Shown: positions 11,782-18,508 of the stretch, piece by piece
Layout of the letters: each line of letters starts with the position of its first letter
Numbering within the stretch: position 1 is the first letter of the stretch
Origin: a virus
Strand: one strand, 5' to 3'
Length of the DNA stretch: 36,232 nucleotides
Virus record (IMG/VR): IMGVR_UViG_3300042346_000299
Coordinates: 1-36,232 of that record
Notes under the pieces: model-generated
What the model was told of the DNA's origin: nothing
Databases searched by the model: none
The model's input: only the letters and a program-made list of their open reading frames with translations
Made by a program: the position numbers and the translations under genes

Positions 11782-11852
11782 TGGACCCCCTGTATCTCAT
11801 CTTCTTAGCGCTGTGCTTGATCGCAGGCATATTGCTGGGGAAAGGAAAATGA
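11781..11852 (+). CDS. 23-aa membrane mini-protein
   Basis: ATG within TAATGG, AAGGAG upstream. MDPLYLIFLALCLIAGILLGKGK is almost entirely one membrane helix with a basic end. Its stop overlaps the ATG of the next gene. Coding character is plausible, but the length makes it uncertain. Confidence 0.5.
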   Translation: MDPLYLIFLALCLIAGILLGKGK

Positions 11853-12391
11853 ACACACTACGCGAAGCCGCCCAGCAGGCGCTGGAGCAGCCGGAGCAGG
11901 ACACCGACTGCCACGCGCAGGGCATCTGCCAGCGCAGCGGGTACGGCATAGGGCAGCCGGAACAGGCCGAGCCTGATGCATATGGCTATGCCTCTCGTCT
12001 TGCGGTTGCGATTTGGGAGAAGCATTACAAAGCCACGGCTGCAAACTGGAAGCCCCTTCCCGATCTGATGGGTGTATTGACCCAGATCGACAACATGACC
12101 GCTGGTCTGACTCGTCAACAAGCACAGCCGGAGCAGGCCGAGCCGGTGGCGATTGTTGAAATCGTTGTCCCGCACCTTGAAAGCATCGGCATCAAGCACA
12201 TTCTCGGTGCCCACTTCCCGCAGGTCGGTGACTACCTCTACACCGCACCACCCCGCCGCGAGTGGGTCGGGCTGACGGACGAGGAGATTATGGAGCTGCT
12301 TGATTATGGGCAGTATGGGCGCGTCCCAGAGTATGCGCGTAACTTTGTTGATGCCATCGAAGCCAAGCTGAAGGAGAAGAACCATGACTGA
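11849..12391 (+). CDS. Phage protein, 180 aa, QPEQAEP repeats
   Basis: ATG with AAAGGA upstream. MNTLREAAQQALEQPEQ, repeated PEQAEP segments, then LYTAPPRREWVGLTDEEIMELL and a C-terminal NFVDAIEAKLKEKN helix. This modular pattern (TLREAAQ... YTAPP... GLTDEEI... AIEAKLKEKN) is very common in small proteins of betaproteobacterial phages. The role is unknown. Related heads (MTDLRTAA) occur at 22479 and 22870. Confidence 0.75.
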   Translation: MNTLREAAQQALEQPEQDTDCHAQGICQRSGYGIGQPEQAEPDAYGYASRLAVAIWEKHYKATAANWKPLPDLMGVLTQIDNMTAGLTRQQAQPEQAEPVAIVEIVVPHLESIGIKHILGAHFPQVGDYLYTAPPRREWVGLTDEEIMELLDYGQYGRVPEYARNFVDAIEAKLKEKNHD

Positions 12392-12491
12392 CTGGGTATT
12401 GATAAGCCTTTGGGCACATGGCTGGGCTACCGGCCTTTTTGTAGGGTGGGCACTTGGCGCGATGTGCCCTTGGAGCAAGAATCATGACTGA
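12384..12491 (+). CDS. 35-aa Trp-rich membrane protein
   Basis: ATG overlapping the previous stop region, with AAGGAG upstream. MTDWVLISLWAHGWATGLFVGWALGAMC is one hydrophobic, Trp-rich segment. Third tiny membrane protein of the cluster; function unknown. Confidence 0.55.
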   Translation: MTDWVLISLWAHGWATGLFVGWALGAMCPWSKNHD

Positions 12492-12555
12492 ACAAACCAA
12501 AGCCGAGCGGCCGGAGCAAGAGCCGGTGGCGTGGGCCAACAAGGACGACGAGTGA
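12484..12555 (+). CDS. 23-aa mini-ORF
   Basis: MTEQTKAERPEQEPVAW... shares the PEQEPVAW motif of larger phage proteins, so it may be the stub of a longer gene. Its stop overlaps the GTG start of the next gene. Confidence 0.4.
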   Translation: MTEQTKAERPEQEPVAWANKDDE

Positions 12556-12812
12556 AGACCAAGGACAAGACTGCCAAGCAGTACGCGGCGGAAGCCGCCA
12601 GGGCGATGGCCAACCTCAACACCTGGGGCGCTGTGGTGGCGCTGCTCGAAGGCGGCACCCTAAGCGGCGGTGAGACGTATGCGGCGCAACAGCGCGTCAT
12701 CAAGATCGCGCAGGCCGAAATGCAGAAGCACCTAGTGCAGTACGACAGGGCGTTGGCTTGCGTGGCTGCGATGACCGCACAGGCGGCTTACAACATCAAG
12801 GAAAACAAATGA
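12552..12812 (+). CDS. Small helical protein, 86 aa
   Basis: GTG overlapping the previous stop (GTGA), with AAGGAC upstream. Alanine-rich and helical (KQYAAEAARAMANLNTWGAVVALLEGGTLSGG...). The pattern AAQQRVIKIAQAEMQKHLVQYDRA is known from uncharacterised phage early proteins. Stop overlaps the next ATG. Confidence 0.65.
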   Translation: MKTKDKTAKQYAAEAARAMANLNTWGAVVALLEGGTLSGGETYAAQQRVIKIAQAEMQKHLVQYDRALACVAAMTAQAAYNIKENK

Positions 12813-13135
12813 CCAAACAACCCGAGGCTTTGTTTTTTGCTGATGTTCTTGACAGCGACCCGAGAAGTCCAGTACTTCACGTCGAAGCCGCTGAGGAGCT
12901 GCGCCGGCTGCATGCCGAGAACGAAGAGCTACGGCGCTGCGCTGAAGTTGAAGAGGTTGAAAAGTATGCAGCGGCTAACCGGCGATTTTATGCCCTGAAC
13001 GAGGAACTGCTGGAGGCGCTGAAGGAGTGCCTGCCATACGTCGGCCAAACACTGGCTAACACAGGTTCAATGGATGCGTATTACACGGAAACGAAAGCAA
13101 GCGTCGCCATCGCACGGGTGGAGGGGAACACATGA
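12809..13135 (+). CDS. Coiled-coil phage protein, 108 aa
   Basis: ATGA-coupled. MTKQPEALFFADVLD, then a heptad-rich region (AAEELRRLHAENEELRRCAEVEEVEKY, residues about 27-53), then NEELLEALKECLPYV and a C-terminal VAIARVEGN. This is a recognised type of phage small protein whose role is unknown. Confidence 0.75.
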   Translation: MTKQPEALFFADVLDSDPRSPVLHVEAAEELRRLHAENEELRRCAEVEEVEKYAAANRRFYALNEELLEALKECLPYVGQTLANTGSMDAYYTETKASVAIARVEGNT

Positions 13136-13371
13136 CCCGCGACGACATCATCCGCATGGCGCGGCAGGCGCATCAAGAGCTTGTCACGCAAGACTACCCC
13201 GGGCACTTAGGGCAGCTTGACCCCTGGACGATTCGTCTGCTTGAACGCTTCGCCGCCCTTGTCGCTGCTGCCGAGCGCGCAGCCTGCATAGACGACTGCA
13301 ACGCCGAGGCTAGGGACGACGGCACCGCACAGCGCATCGTTGAGCGTATCCGCGCAAGAGGCAAGGCATGA
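13132..13371 (+). CDS. Small paralogous protein, 79 aa (family of MTRDDIIRMAR)
   Basis: ATGA-coupled. Starts MTRDDIIRMARQAHQE and contains LLERFAALVAAAERAACIDDC and a C-terminal IVERIRARG. The same head and middle recur at 16075 and 21281 and partly at 21961, so this is a small in-genome family. Role unknown. Confidence 0.75.
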   Translation: MTRDDIIRMARQAHQELVTQDYPGHLGQLDPWTIRLLERFAALVAAAERAACIDDCNAEARDDGTAQRIVERIRARGKA

Positions 13372-14021
13372 CAACATTTACCCACACGACAACCACAAAC
13401 AAGATTGGCATCTTGCATGGTTTGTATGAGTTGGGAGTGCTTGTGGAACATCTGGGCAAAACCAAGCCAGATGATGAGCCATTCCCGTTAGAGCTTGTTC
13501 TTGACTATATGGGGCCAGAAGCGTTTTTGGTCCAGTTGCCTGCTGGGTATGACAAGGAACTGTGGCCTTATCTATTTTGGTGCGCAGGATTGGTAAGCAA
13601 TCTGCCGGCAGATGATGCGCTTCTTGATTTTCGCTTCGTGGCAGACAACTATGTCAAAGGCATTGTTTCAGAGAACGAGTTTCAGCAAGCGTATAACAAA
13701 TCAGATGCGGAGCTATCCAAACTTATTGCTATTAGAAATAGTAACCATTTACACAAGCACTATCTTAATAAAAAGACCCAAGTAGAAATTGCTTCTATTC
13801 TTTTTCCACACGATTACCCTTTGTTCAATAAGTCAAGCAAATTTACTGCTGGAGTAGTTGCTTACCAAGTAACTAATTGTGCGAGGATTTTGGCATCAAA
13901 GATTGGTGTCGTTCATGGCTTTGATTTCGACAGAGAAAAAAAAATTAAGGATAGAGCAACGAGGATGTTGAGGGAAATTTTCAAGTTGGACAAGTCACGA
14001 ACTTCAAAGGAGACAGCATGA
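13368..14021 (+). CDS. Unrecognised 217-aa protein
   Basis: ATGA-coupled at both ends. The second half is noticeably richer in A and T (Asn/Lys/Ile codons, e.g. SNHLHKHYLNKKTQVEIASILFPHDYPLFNKS) than its neighbours, hinting at separate origin. No catalytic motif is visible. It is the longest protein of the rightward early cluster. Confidence 0.7.
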   Translation: MTTFTHTTTTNKIGILHGLYELGVLVEHLGKTKPDDEPFPLELVLDYMGPEAFLVQLPAGYDKELWPYLFWCAGLVSNLPADDALLDFRFVADNYVKGIVSENEFQQAYNKSDAELSKLIAIRNSNHLHKHYLNKKTQVEIASILFPHDYPLFNKSSKFTAGVVAYQVTNCARILASKIGVVHGFDFDREKKIKDRATRMLREIFKLDKSRTSKETA

Positions 14022-14299
14022 CACCAATTACCAGAGCCGATCTTCATCGGCTACTAGATGAAGTGGTTGCACAAGAAAAAAGAGCACGAGCAAGTGCCGC
14101 TTGGATACATGGTGCTTCGTGGGTTATTGGGAGGCTTCCTGAAGAACAGGCTAGTGCGCTCATTGACGAGATGGTGGCTCTTCGTCCGTCCAAAGAGAGT
14201 TACATAAGAGCCCTTCATCCGTCTAAAGATAGTTTCATAAAGATTATTCAAATTCAAAGGAGAAAGCATGACACCGTTTCACCTAAAAAACCAGATTGA
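14018..14299 (+). CDS. 93-aa protein with internal tandem repeat
   Basis: ATGA-coupled. Helical N-terminus (TRADLHRLLDEVVAQEKRARAS). Residues about 64-82 contain two copies of (R/H)PSK(E/D)S(Y/F)I. The last 10 codons overlap the start of the next gene by 32 bp. No family recognised. Confidence 0.6.
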   Translation: MTPITRADLHRLLDEVVAQEKRARASAAWIHGASWVIGRLPEEQASALIDEMVALRPSKESYIRALHPSKDSFIKIIQIQRRKHDTVSPKKPD

Positions 14300-14516
14300 T
14301 AACTGCTTTGCACTTGCCAAAGAGTGTGGGTTTGAACTGCGCGAGCACGGGCCGCACTACACAGACGGTGAGATATATCTGTACGCTGCGCCAGAAAACA
14401 AAGTGTTTGCCAAGGATATTTGCATTCAGCGGTTCGCATCTTGGGAAATGGCAGAAGCGTTCTTCGCAGGGTATCTCAAGTGTGAGTTGGCTTACAAGGC
14501 GGGAGGGAAGAAGTGA
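14268..14516 (+). CDS. Small protein, 82 aa
   Basis: ATG with AAAGGAG 6 bp upstream. MTPFHLKNQIDNCFALAKECGFELREHG... with ICIQRFASWEMAEAFFAGYLKC. The MAEAFFxGYxxC ending is seen in several phage small proteins. Role unknown. Stop overlaps the next GTG. Confidence 0.65.
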   Translation: MTPFHLKNQIDNCFALAKECGFELREHGPHYTDGEIYLYAAPENKVFAKDICIQRFASWEMAEAFFAGYLKCELAYKAGGKK

Positions 14517-14701
14517 ACTACCTACCCCAAGACTTCGCCCGCTGTCTAAGCAACCCGTTGCTGGAGCAGTGCAAGACCTGTCAACGGAATGTGAACAACA
14601 GCCCTGTGCATCCCAAAGCAGAGTGGCAATCAATGATCGGCCCGTGGACCGGGCATGGCCCGTGTCCTAATGGAGATTTTGTGGAGAAAGAAGGAGAATG
14701 A
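14513..14701 (+). CDS. 62-aa Cys-containing protein
   Basis: GTG overlapping the previous stop (GTGA), with GGGAGG upstream. Four Cys residues (CLSNPLLEQCKTCQRN... GPCPNG) suggest a small zinc-binding protein of the kind RCLSNPLLxQCxxCxRN found widely in proteobacterial phages. Role unknown. Confidence 0.7.
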   Translation: MNYLPQDFARCLSNPLLEQCKTCQRNVNNSPVHPKAEWQSMIGPWTGHGPCPNGDFVEKEGE

Positions 14702-14702
14702 A

Positions 14703-14780
14703 ATGTCCGACATGCAACACCTGGAAAGGAACTTGCTGAACAGGCTAATATACGATTCAAGAACGAGAACAAAGGAGTAA
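14703..14780 (+). CDS. 25-aa mini-ORF
   Basis: ATG 6 bp after AAGGAG. MSDMQHLERNLLNRLIYDSRTRTKE; its end carries the AAAGGAG ribosome site of the next gene. An alternative 13-residue frame starting at 14698 (MKCPTCNTW) resembles the start of the zinc-ribbon gene at 15153, so this stretch may be the decayed relic of a zinc-ribbon gene. Confidence 0.4.
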   Translation: MSDMQHLERNLLNRLIYDSRTRTKE

Positions 14781-14785
14781 ATTAA

Positions 14786-15001
14786 ATGCAAGGTTTAGAT
14801 TGGGAAGAAACCTACGATTTAGTAAGAGGTCGTATCACATGGTTTAAATGTGTTTCTTGTGATTCTAACGGTCAACAATACTGGGATCGTGTGACTGGAG
14901 AAGGTGTAAGCAACAGTCCTAGCACTATACTGCCAGAAAATTTAGAAAGAGGGCCATGTGATGAGTGCCATGGTATTGGGTTTAAATTCAAGAGGTCTTA
15001 A
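14786..15001 (+). CDS. 71-aa DnaJ-type zinc-finger protein
   Basis: ATG with AAAGGAG upstream. Two Cys pairs, CVSC (22-25) and CDEC (about 58-61) with HGIGF, look like a DnaJ-style CxxCxGxG zinc finger in miniature. It probably binds zinc and possibly a protein or nucleic acid partner. It is AT-richer than the surrounding genes. Confidence 0.65.
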   Translation: MQGLDWEETYDLVRGRITWFKCVSCDSNGQQYWDRVTGEGVSNSPSTILPENLERGPCDECHGIGFKFKRS

Positions 15002-15042
15002 TAAATGCCTTGTATTGACAGTATGGACCCAAGGAACTTGAA

Positions 15043-15156
15043 ATGACAAAGCACCAAAAGAAAATGGAACGTGAAGCAGCCAAACGTAAAGAGTTTGCTG
15101 CGCAACCAAAAGCACGTCACCTTTGGCGGTGGCGCGGACTGAAAAGAGCGGTATGA
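15043..15156 (+). CDS. 37-aa basic protein
   Basis: ATG with AAGGAA upstream. MTKHQKKMEREAAKRKEF... RHLWRWRGLKRAV is strongly basic with Trp, consistent with nucleic-acid binding. Stop overlaps the next ATG (ATGA). The gap 15002-15042 contains a TTGACA at 15015 without a matching -10. Confidence 0.55.
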   Translation: MTKHQKKMEREAAKRKEFAAQPKARHLWRWRGLKRAV

Positions 15157-15425
15157 AATGCCCCGAGTGCGGAACATGGACGGAAGTATTGGAGTCTCGG
15201 ACAAGGACGGATGGCTCGCGCCGCCGTCGCTACCAATGTGCGAACCTACACAAGTTCAGTACAGTGGAGAAGGTGGAAGTGCTAAAGGTGGGCGGCTTGA
15301 GGCATGGGGCGAACCGGGGAAGCCGTGGCCGTTTCTGTACGTATACCGAGAAGGACGCTGCTTCATCAACACTGCCCCGCGTCGATCCGCATACGCCCAG
15401 GCCGAAGACGTTGGAGATGCCCTGA
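15153..15425 (+). CDS. NrdR-like zinc-ribbon protein, possibly frameshifted
   Basis: Residues 1-45 (MKCPECGTWTEVLESRTR, RRRRYQCANLHKFSTVE) match the N-terminal zinc ribbon of NrdR-like phage proteins, with CxxC present and a third Cys in YQCAN. After about residue 55 the frame becomes Arg/Pro-rich and less convincing, while the -1 frame over the same bases reads better (see next entry). Confidence 0.6.
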   Translation: MKCPECGTWTEVLESRTRTDGSRRRRYQCANLHKFSTVEKVEVLKVGGLRHGANRGSRGRFCTYTEKDAASSTLPRVDPHTPRPKTLEMP

Positions 15426-15430
15426 TCTAA
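15236..15430 (+). CDS. Overlapping frame, possible second gene or frameshifted tail
   Basis: In the frame shifted by -1, the stretch about 15290-15430 reads RLEAWGEPGKPWPFLYVYREG then CFINTAPRRSAYAQAEDVGDAL, which looks more protein-like than the annotated frame. The ATG at 15236 has no ribosome site. It is either a separate overlapping gene, a -1 frameshifted C-terminus of the zinc-ribbon protein, or chance. Confidence 0.4.
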   Translation: MCEPTQVQYSGEGGSAKGGRLEAWGEPGKPWPFLYVYREGRCFINTAPRRSAYAQAEDVGDALI

Positions 15431-15457
15431 AAAAAGAGCCCCGGACACCCAGGGCTC
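15429..15457 (-). terminator. Intrinsic terminator for the leftward nuclease gene
   Basis: On the minus strand GAGCCC (15457-15452) and GGGCTC (15441-15436) form the stem, followed by seven T residues (15435-15429). It lies 58 bp after the stop of the VRR-NUC gene. In the rightward direction the same hairpin closes the early small-gene cluster but has no T-run. Confidence 0.8.
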
Positions 15458-15514
15458 AACCGGAATTACAACCGGATCAGGAGAACCACAGTGGAGGACC
15501 GTGGCATTCCGATG

Positions 15515-15811
15515 CTACACACACCGCTTCAGGATGTCCAGCGCTTCATGCTCTGAGTTGACGATGTGCAAATTTTTTCCAGGCCACTCAGCGTGAAATT
15601 TAGATTCTGCTGGCGTCAGCGCCCGGGCCGAGGGCGGTTTGTCTCCGTCCTTTACTTCGAGCAGCAGCGTATGTTCACGCGTAGGCCCACGGTAGAACAC
15701 CAGAAGATCGAAGGCCCCCTCGTCGTTGATCTGCTTCACATAGGCACCGCACGCCCGTAGAGCGTCGATCACCCTTCTCTCATTGGCATCACGTCTTGCA
15801 ACTCTTCTCAT
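15515..15811 (-). CDS. VRR-NUC / PD-(D/E)XK small nuclease
   Basis: 98 residues, ATG at 15811. The compact nuclease core shows D35 in EGAFDLLVF and E52-V-K54 in LLLEVKDG, the PD-(D/E)XK metal-binding set; PPSARALTPAESKFHAEWPG follows, as in phage VRR-NUC proteins. Such stand-alone VRR-NUC proteins cut branched DNA, including Holliday junctions. It is the only leftward gene in this rightward block, with its own terminator. Its start lies at the edge of the conserved promoter motif and no ribosome site is seen, so the message may be nearly leaderless. Confidence 0.8.
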   Translation of the reverse strand: MRRVARRDANERRVIDALRACGAYVKQINDEGAFDLLVFYRGPTREHTLLLEVKDGDKPPSARALTPAESKFHAEWPGKNLHIVNSEHEALDILKRCV

Positions 15812-15855
15812 AGGGTAAACCCCTAGTTGACATACCTGATAGGTTCAGGTCCAAT
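15811..15855 (+). promoter_or_regulatory. Rightward promoter with operator, before 15878
   Basis: TTGACA (15827-15832), 17-bp spacer, TCCAAT (15850-15855). The spacer holds a perfect inverted repeat ACCTGA (15834-15839) / TCAGGT (15845-15850), a likely repressor site. Upstream is TAGGG-TAAAC-CCCTA. The elements match the promoters at 10.48 kb and, on the other strand, 4.70 kb. Confidence 0.65.
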
Positions 15856-15877
15856 CCATCACACAGGAGAACACAAC

Positions 15878-16078
15878 ATGCACCTTGATTCTAAAGATGT
15901 TGAGGCGTACTTGGAGCGACAGGCTCGGAAGTACCACAAAACTTACGAGTCCGATACCGCAGCGAACCAGGTAGCCAGCCGGCTTGGCATAGCCGTGGCG
16001 GTGATCTGGGAACTCATCATGGACCTTGACCCTGATGTAAGGGCCAAGCACGTTAAGAAGATGAAGGTGAAAGCATGA
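15878..16078 (+). CDS. Small helical protein, 66 aa
   Basis: First gene after the 15.8 kb promoter, ATG with CAGGAG. MHLDSKDVEAYLERQARKYHKTYESDTAANQVASRLGIAVAVIWELI resembles small phage regulators but no helix-turn-helix can be claimed. It ends in a basic tail (KHVKKMKVKA). Being first in the operon it could be regulatory. Confidence 0.65.
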   Translation: MHLDSKDVEAYLERQARKYHKTYESDTAANQVASRLGIAVAVIWELIMDLDPDVRAKHVKKMKVKA

Positions 16079-16308
16079 ACCGTGAACAAATAATCCGCAT
16101 GGCGCGGGAGGCTGGTGCCTCTACCGAAATCAAACACGTAACCGTTGGCAATGGTGACGGGATTGTGTTTACACCGGATGAGCTTGCCCGCTTTGCCGAC
16201 CGTGTTGCTGCACGTGCTATCTCCAGCATCGACCCGTCGCAATTCATGTCTTATCGGGAAGGCTTTGAGGCTGGAGCCGCTACCATCAAGAAAGCGGAGG
16301 GAGCATGA
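16075..16308 (+). CDS. Small paralogous protein, 77 aa (MNREQIIRMAREAG family)
   Basis: ATGA-coupled. Head MNREQIIRMAREAGAST matches the products at 13132 and 21281. The middle has LARFADRVAARA and the end is YREGFEAGAATIKKAEG. The member at this locus lacks the usual EREACAKVC segment. Role unknown. Confidence 0.75.
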   Translation: MNREQIIRMAREAGASTEIKHVTVGNGDGIVFTPDELARFADRVAARAISSIDPSQFMSYREGFEAGAATIKKAEGA

Positions 16309-16541
16309 AGTTCAGGCGAAAGTACGCATGGGAGAGTAAACCTCTCCACATCGAACCATCAGAGCTGGTTGAGGCTATCGTCCACCAAGCCAGCTTTGAT
16401 CGCAAAGGCACCATTGAATCAATGGAAGTGGAAGTCCGCACCTTGACCGAGATCGTATCTCGGATGGCAGCCAAACTCCCGGAAGCTGACATTGTAGATC
16501 TGGCCGACAGATACGGCTTTGAGCCTGCGGAGGGATCATGA
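16305..16541 (+). CDS. Small protein, 78 aa
   Basis: ATGA-coupled, GGAGGG upstream. MKFRRKYAWESKPLHIEPSELVEAIVHQASFDRKGTIESMEVEV; acidic, helical, no recognised family. The end DIVDLADRYGFEPAEG suggests a helix that could pair with a partner protein. Confidence 0.65.
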   Translation: MKFRRKYAWESKPLHIEPSELVEAIVHQASFDRKGTIESMEVEVRTLTEIVSRMAAKLPEADIVDLADRYGFEPAEGS

Positions 16542-16816
16542 CCGTTCGTACAAGTGAATACCACAGCTTGTGTGTTGAAGTGGTTGATTCTGCATGGATG
16601 AAGCCAATCGCTTCTGCCGCCGATCAGGCGTCAATAGGCCGATTTGAGGCCGCACGCAAGAAATGGGAACGAGAAAGAGCGAGGGTTGTTATTGAGGGCT
16701 TGAGCCGTGATGAGATTGTTAATTTTTCCCAGGCAACAAGCAGACCTGACGACTTGCGCGCTTTGGTAATGGTAGCTCTAGCCAAGCCCGCACAGACACA
16801 AATGGAGGGAGTATGA
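16538..16816 (+). CDS. Small protein, 92 aa
   Basis: ATGA-coupled. Basic helical middle (FEAARKKWERERARVVIEGLSRDEIVNF). No family recognised; the coding frame is supported by the overlaps on both sides. Confidence 0.65.
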   Translation: MTVRTSEYHSLCVEVVDSAWMKPIASAADQASIGRFEAARKKWERERARVVIEGLSRDEIVNFSQATSRPDDLRALVMVALAKPAQTQMEGV

Positions 16817-16992
16817 AGGCATACATCGTAGATTGGTCCAGTTCCAGGAACATTGACAAGGGCACAGTTGTGTTCACTGCAAAGTCCATCGCAGAAGCTC
16901 AGGATAAGTTCTGGGCTTGGCTGCGGGAACGGCCTGTGTACCAGCATATGTGGAGCCTGACTTTCTCAATTGAGGAAGGAGAACTGGTATGA
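16813..16992 (+). CDS. 59-aa protein
   Basis: ATG with GGAGGG upstream and ATGA overlaps on both sides. MKAYIVDWSSSRNIDKGTVVFTAKSIAEAQDKFWAWLRER reads like a compact beta-alpha-beta protein of the kind found in phages (KAYxVxxxxxxxxGxVVFAxxxxEAxxKFxxWL). Function unknown. Confidence 0.65.
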   Translation: MKAYIVDWSSSRNIDKGTVVFTAKSIAEAQDKFWAWLRERPVYQHMWSLTFSIEEGELV

Positions 16993-17186
16993 AAGTCACA
17001 CTTGAATTTAACCTGCCGAAAGAGCGTACCGAAGCAGAACTGGCTATGGCTGCTGGGGAACTGTACTCCACACTTAATCAAGTTGACCAGATTTTGAAGA
17101 GTCTCCTCAAGCACGGTGGCAACCCGGATGACTTGATACCCGAATGCCGCTCTTTGATCTTTGATGTTATCGGGAGGTTTGCATGA
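16989..17186 (+). CDS. 65-aa protein
   Basis: ATGA-coupled, AAGGAG upstream. MKVTLEFNLPKERTEAELAMAAGELYSTLNQVDQILKSLLKHG is a recognised small phage pattern (LEFNLPEEREEHELALNG-like) of unknown function, often near recombination genes. Confidence 0.7.
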   Translation: MKVTLEFNLPKERTEAELAMAAGELYSTLNQVDQILKSLLKHGGNPDDLIPECRSLIFDVIGRFA

Positions 17187-17404
17187 ACCTCACTGATTGG
17201 TTCCCTGGCTCAGTCAAGCCCGTTCGCAAGGGCGTGTACCAACGGGAGTACACCTATGGCAAATCCAAGAAACTTCAGTATTGCTACTGGAATGGTAAGG
17301 AATGGGGGTTTGGTAATTTCACTGTAGAACTAGCAAAGGAGCATGCGATTGTTTTCATTGATTCTCCACGTCAGCAACTTCCCTGGAGAGGAGTGCTGAA
17401 GTGA
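17183..17404 (+). CDS. 73-aa Trp-rich protein
   Basis: ATGA-coupled, GGGAGG upstream. WFPGSVKPVRKGVYQREYTYGKSKKLQYCYWNGKEWGFG is the WF...KPVRxGVYxR...YxYWNGxxW pattern of small beta-barrel phage proteins. No function known. Its stop overlaps the exonuclease GTG start. Confidence 0.75.
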   Translation: MNLTDWFPGSVKPVRKGVYQREYTYGKSKKLQYCYWNGKEWGFGNFTVELAKEHAIVFIDSPRQQLPWRGVLK

Positions 17405-18309
17405 AGATCACAAACAAATTTTTGCTGCCCGAGTCGGTGCTGAACGCCCTCCACCGCCCCACGTACAGCAAGGGCGATGCGCATATCTCCTGCACAGAAC
17501 TTCTGAACAGCCCTCGCATTGTTCAGCTTAAGAGGAAGCACTGGGAAGACATTGAGCAAGACGCCAGTGAGATGGTGTGGCAACTGTTCGGCTCGGCCAT
17601 CCACCACATTTTGGAACACGGCAAGGGAGACAACCACATCATCGAGGAGCGCCTGTTTGCAGAGTTCTCCGGCTGGGTTCTGTCTGGGGCTATTGATCTG
17701 CAGACCGTGACACCTGAGGGGATTGAGATCAGCGACTACAAAACTTGTGGGTCGTACTCAGTAGTCAACGAGAAGGCCGACTGGACGTACCAGTTGAACG
17801 TCTACGCTCACCTCGTTGAGAAGGTCAAGAAGATCCCCGTCACCAAACTTTCCATCGTGGCGATCATACGCGACTGGTCGTCCCGTGAAGCGCAGAAGGA
17901 GGGTTATCCCCAATCCCCAATCGTCACCATTCCCATTAAATTGTGGAGCCCGGAAGAGCGTGAGCAGTTCATCCAGTCCCGCCTGACCGATCACTCCTCG
18001 GCCATGTTCGAAGCAGACACGGAAGGTTCACTGCCTGAGTGCTCACCGGAAGAGATGTGGGAGAAATCCACGACTTGGGCCATCAAGAAAGAAGGAGGTG
18101 TGAGAGCGAAGTCAGTTCACTCAAGCGTAGAGGAGGCAAACGCTGCGCTTGCGGAGGCTGAGAAGTCTGCCAAGAAGAACGAAAAATTTGCCATCGAAAT
18201 CCGCCCCGGCGAGAGGACACGGTGCAAGTCCTACTGCCAAGTGTCCAAGTTCTGCTCCCAATTTCAAACTTACCTGAAGGAGAACCAAAGTGTTGATCAA
18301 CCTGACTGA
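17401..18309 (+). CDS. Cas4/RecB-type PD-(D/E)XK exonuclease with Fe-S cysteines
   Basis: 302 residues from GTG overlapping the previous stop, GGAG upstream. Nuclease core: GSAIHHIL (64-71), GAIDL with D99, SDYKT with D112 and K114, and the QxxxY motif Q131-Y135 typical of RecB-family exonucleases. Three clustered C-terminal Cys (C275, C279, C285) plus C31 could form the 4Fe-4S cluster of Cas4/AddB-type nucleases. It should chew one strand of duplex ends to give single strands for the annealing protein encoded at 19060. Confidence 0.85.
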   Translation: MKITNKFLLPESVLNALHRPTYSKGDAHISCTELLNSPRIVQLKRKHWEDIEQDASEMVWQLFGSAIHHILEHGKGDNHIIEERLFAEFSGWVLSGAIDLQTVTPEGIEISDYKTCGSYSVVNEKADWTYQLNVYAHLVEKVKKIPVTKLSIVAIIRDWSSREAQKEGYPQSPIVTIPIKLWSPEEREQFIQSRLTDHSSAMFEADTEGSLPECSPEEMWEKSTTWAIKKEGGVRAKSVHSSVEEANAALAEAEKSAKKNEKFAIEIRPGERTRCKSYCQVSKFCSQFQTYLKENQSVDQPD

Positions 18310-18508
18310 AGCCGAAGTGAAGTTCGTTATCCACGCCGTGCAGGAATCTGCCGCCAAAATTCTGGCGAAGCTGGAAGCCAAGCCGGTGACACCCGTGCCC
18401 GCCATTCCTGCAGCGGTTCGTCTCACCAAAGCAGGCCGTCCCGCCAAGAAGCCTGGGCGCAAGCCGGGTAAGAAGCCGGTCGTAAAAATTGTTGAGCAAG
18501 CAGCATGA
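18290..18508 (+). CDS. 72-aa basic protein with AT-hook-like tail
   Basis: GTG at 18290 with AAGGAG, overlapping the exonuclease end by 20 bp. N-terminal helix (NLTEAEVKFVIHAVQESAAKILAKLEAK), then a Pro/Ala linker, then GRPAKKPGRKPGKKP, which resembles AT-hook or histone-tail DNA-binding stretches. It probably contacts DNA near the recombination proteins. Confidence 0.7.
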   Translation: MLINLTEAEVKFVIHAVQESAAKILAKLEAKPVTPVPAIPAAVRLTKAGRPAKKPGRKPGKKPVVKIVEQAA

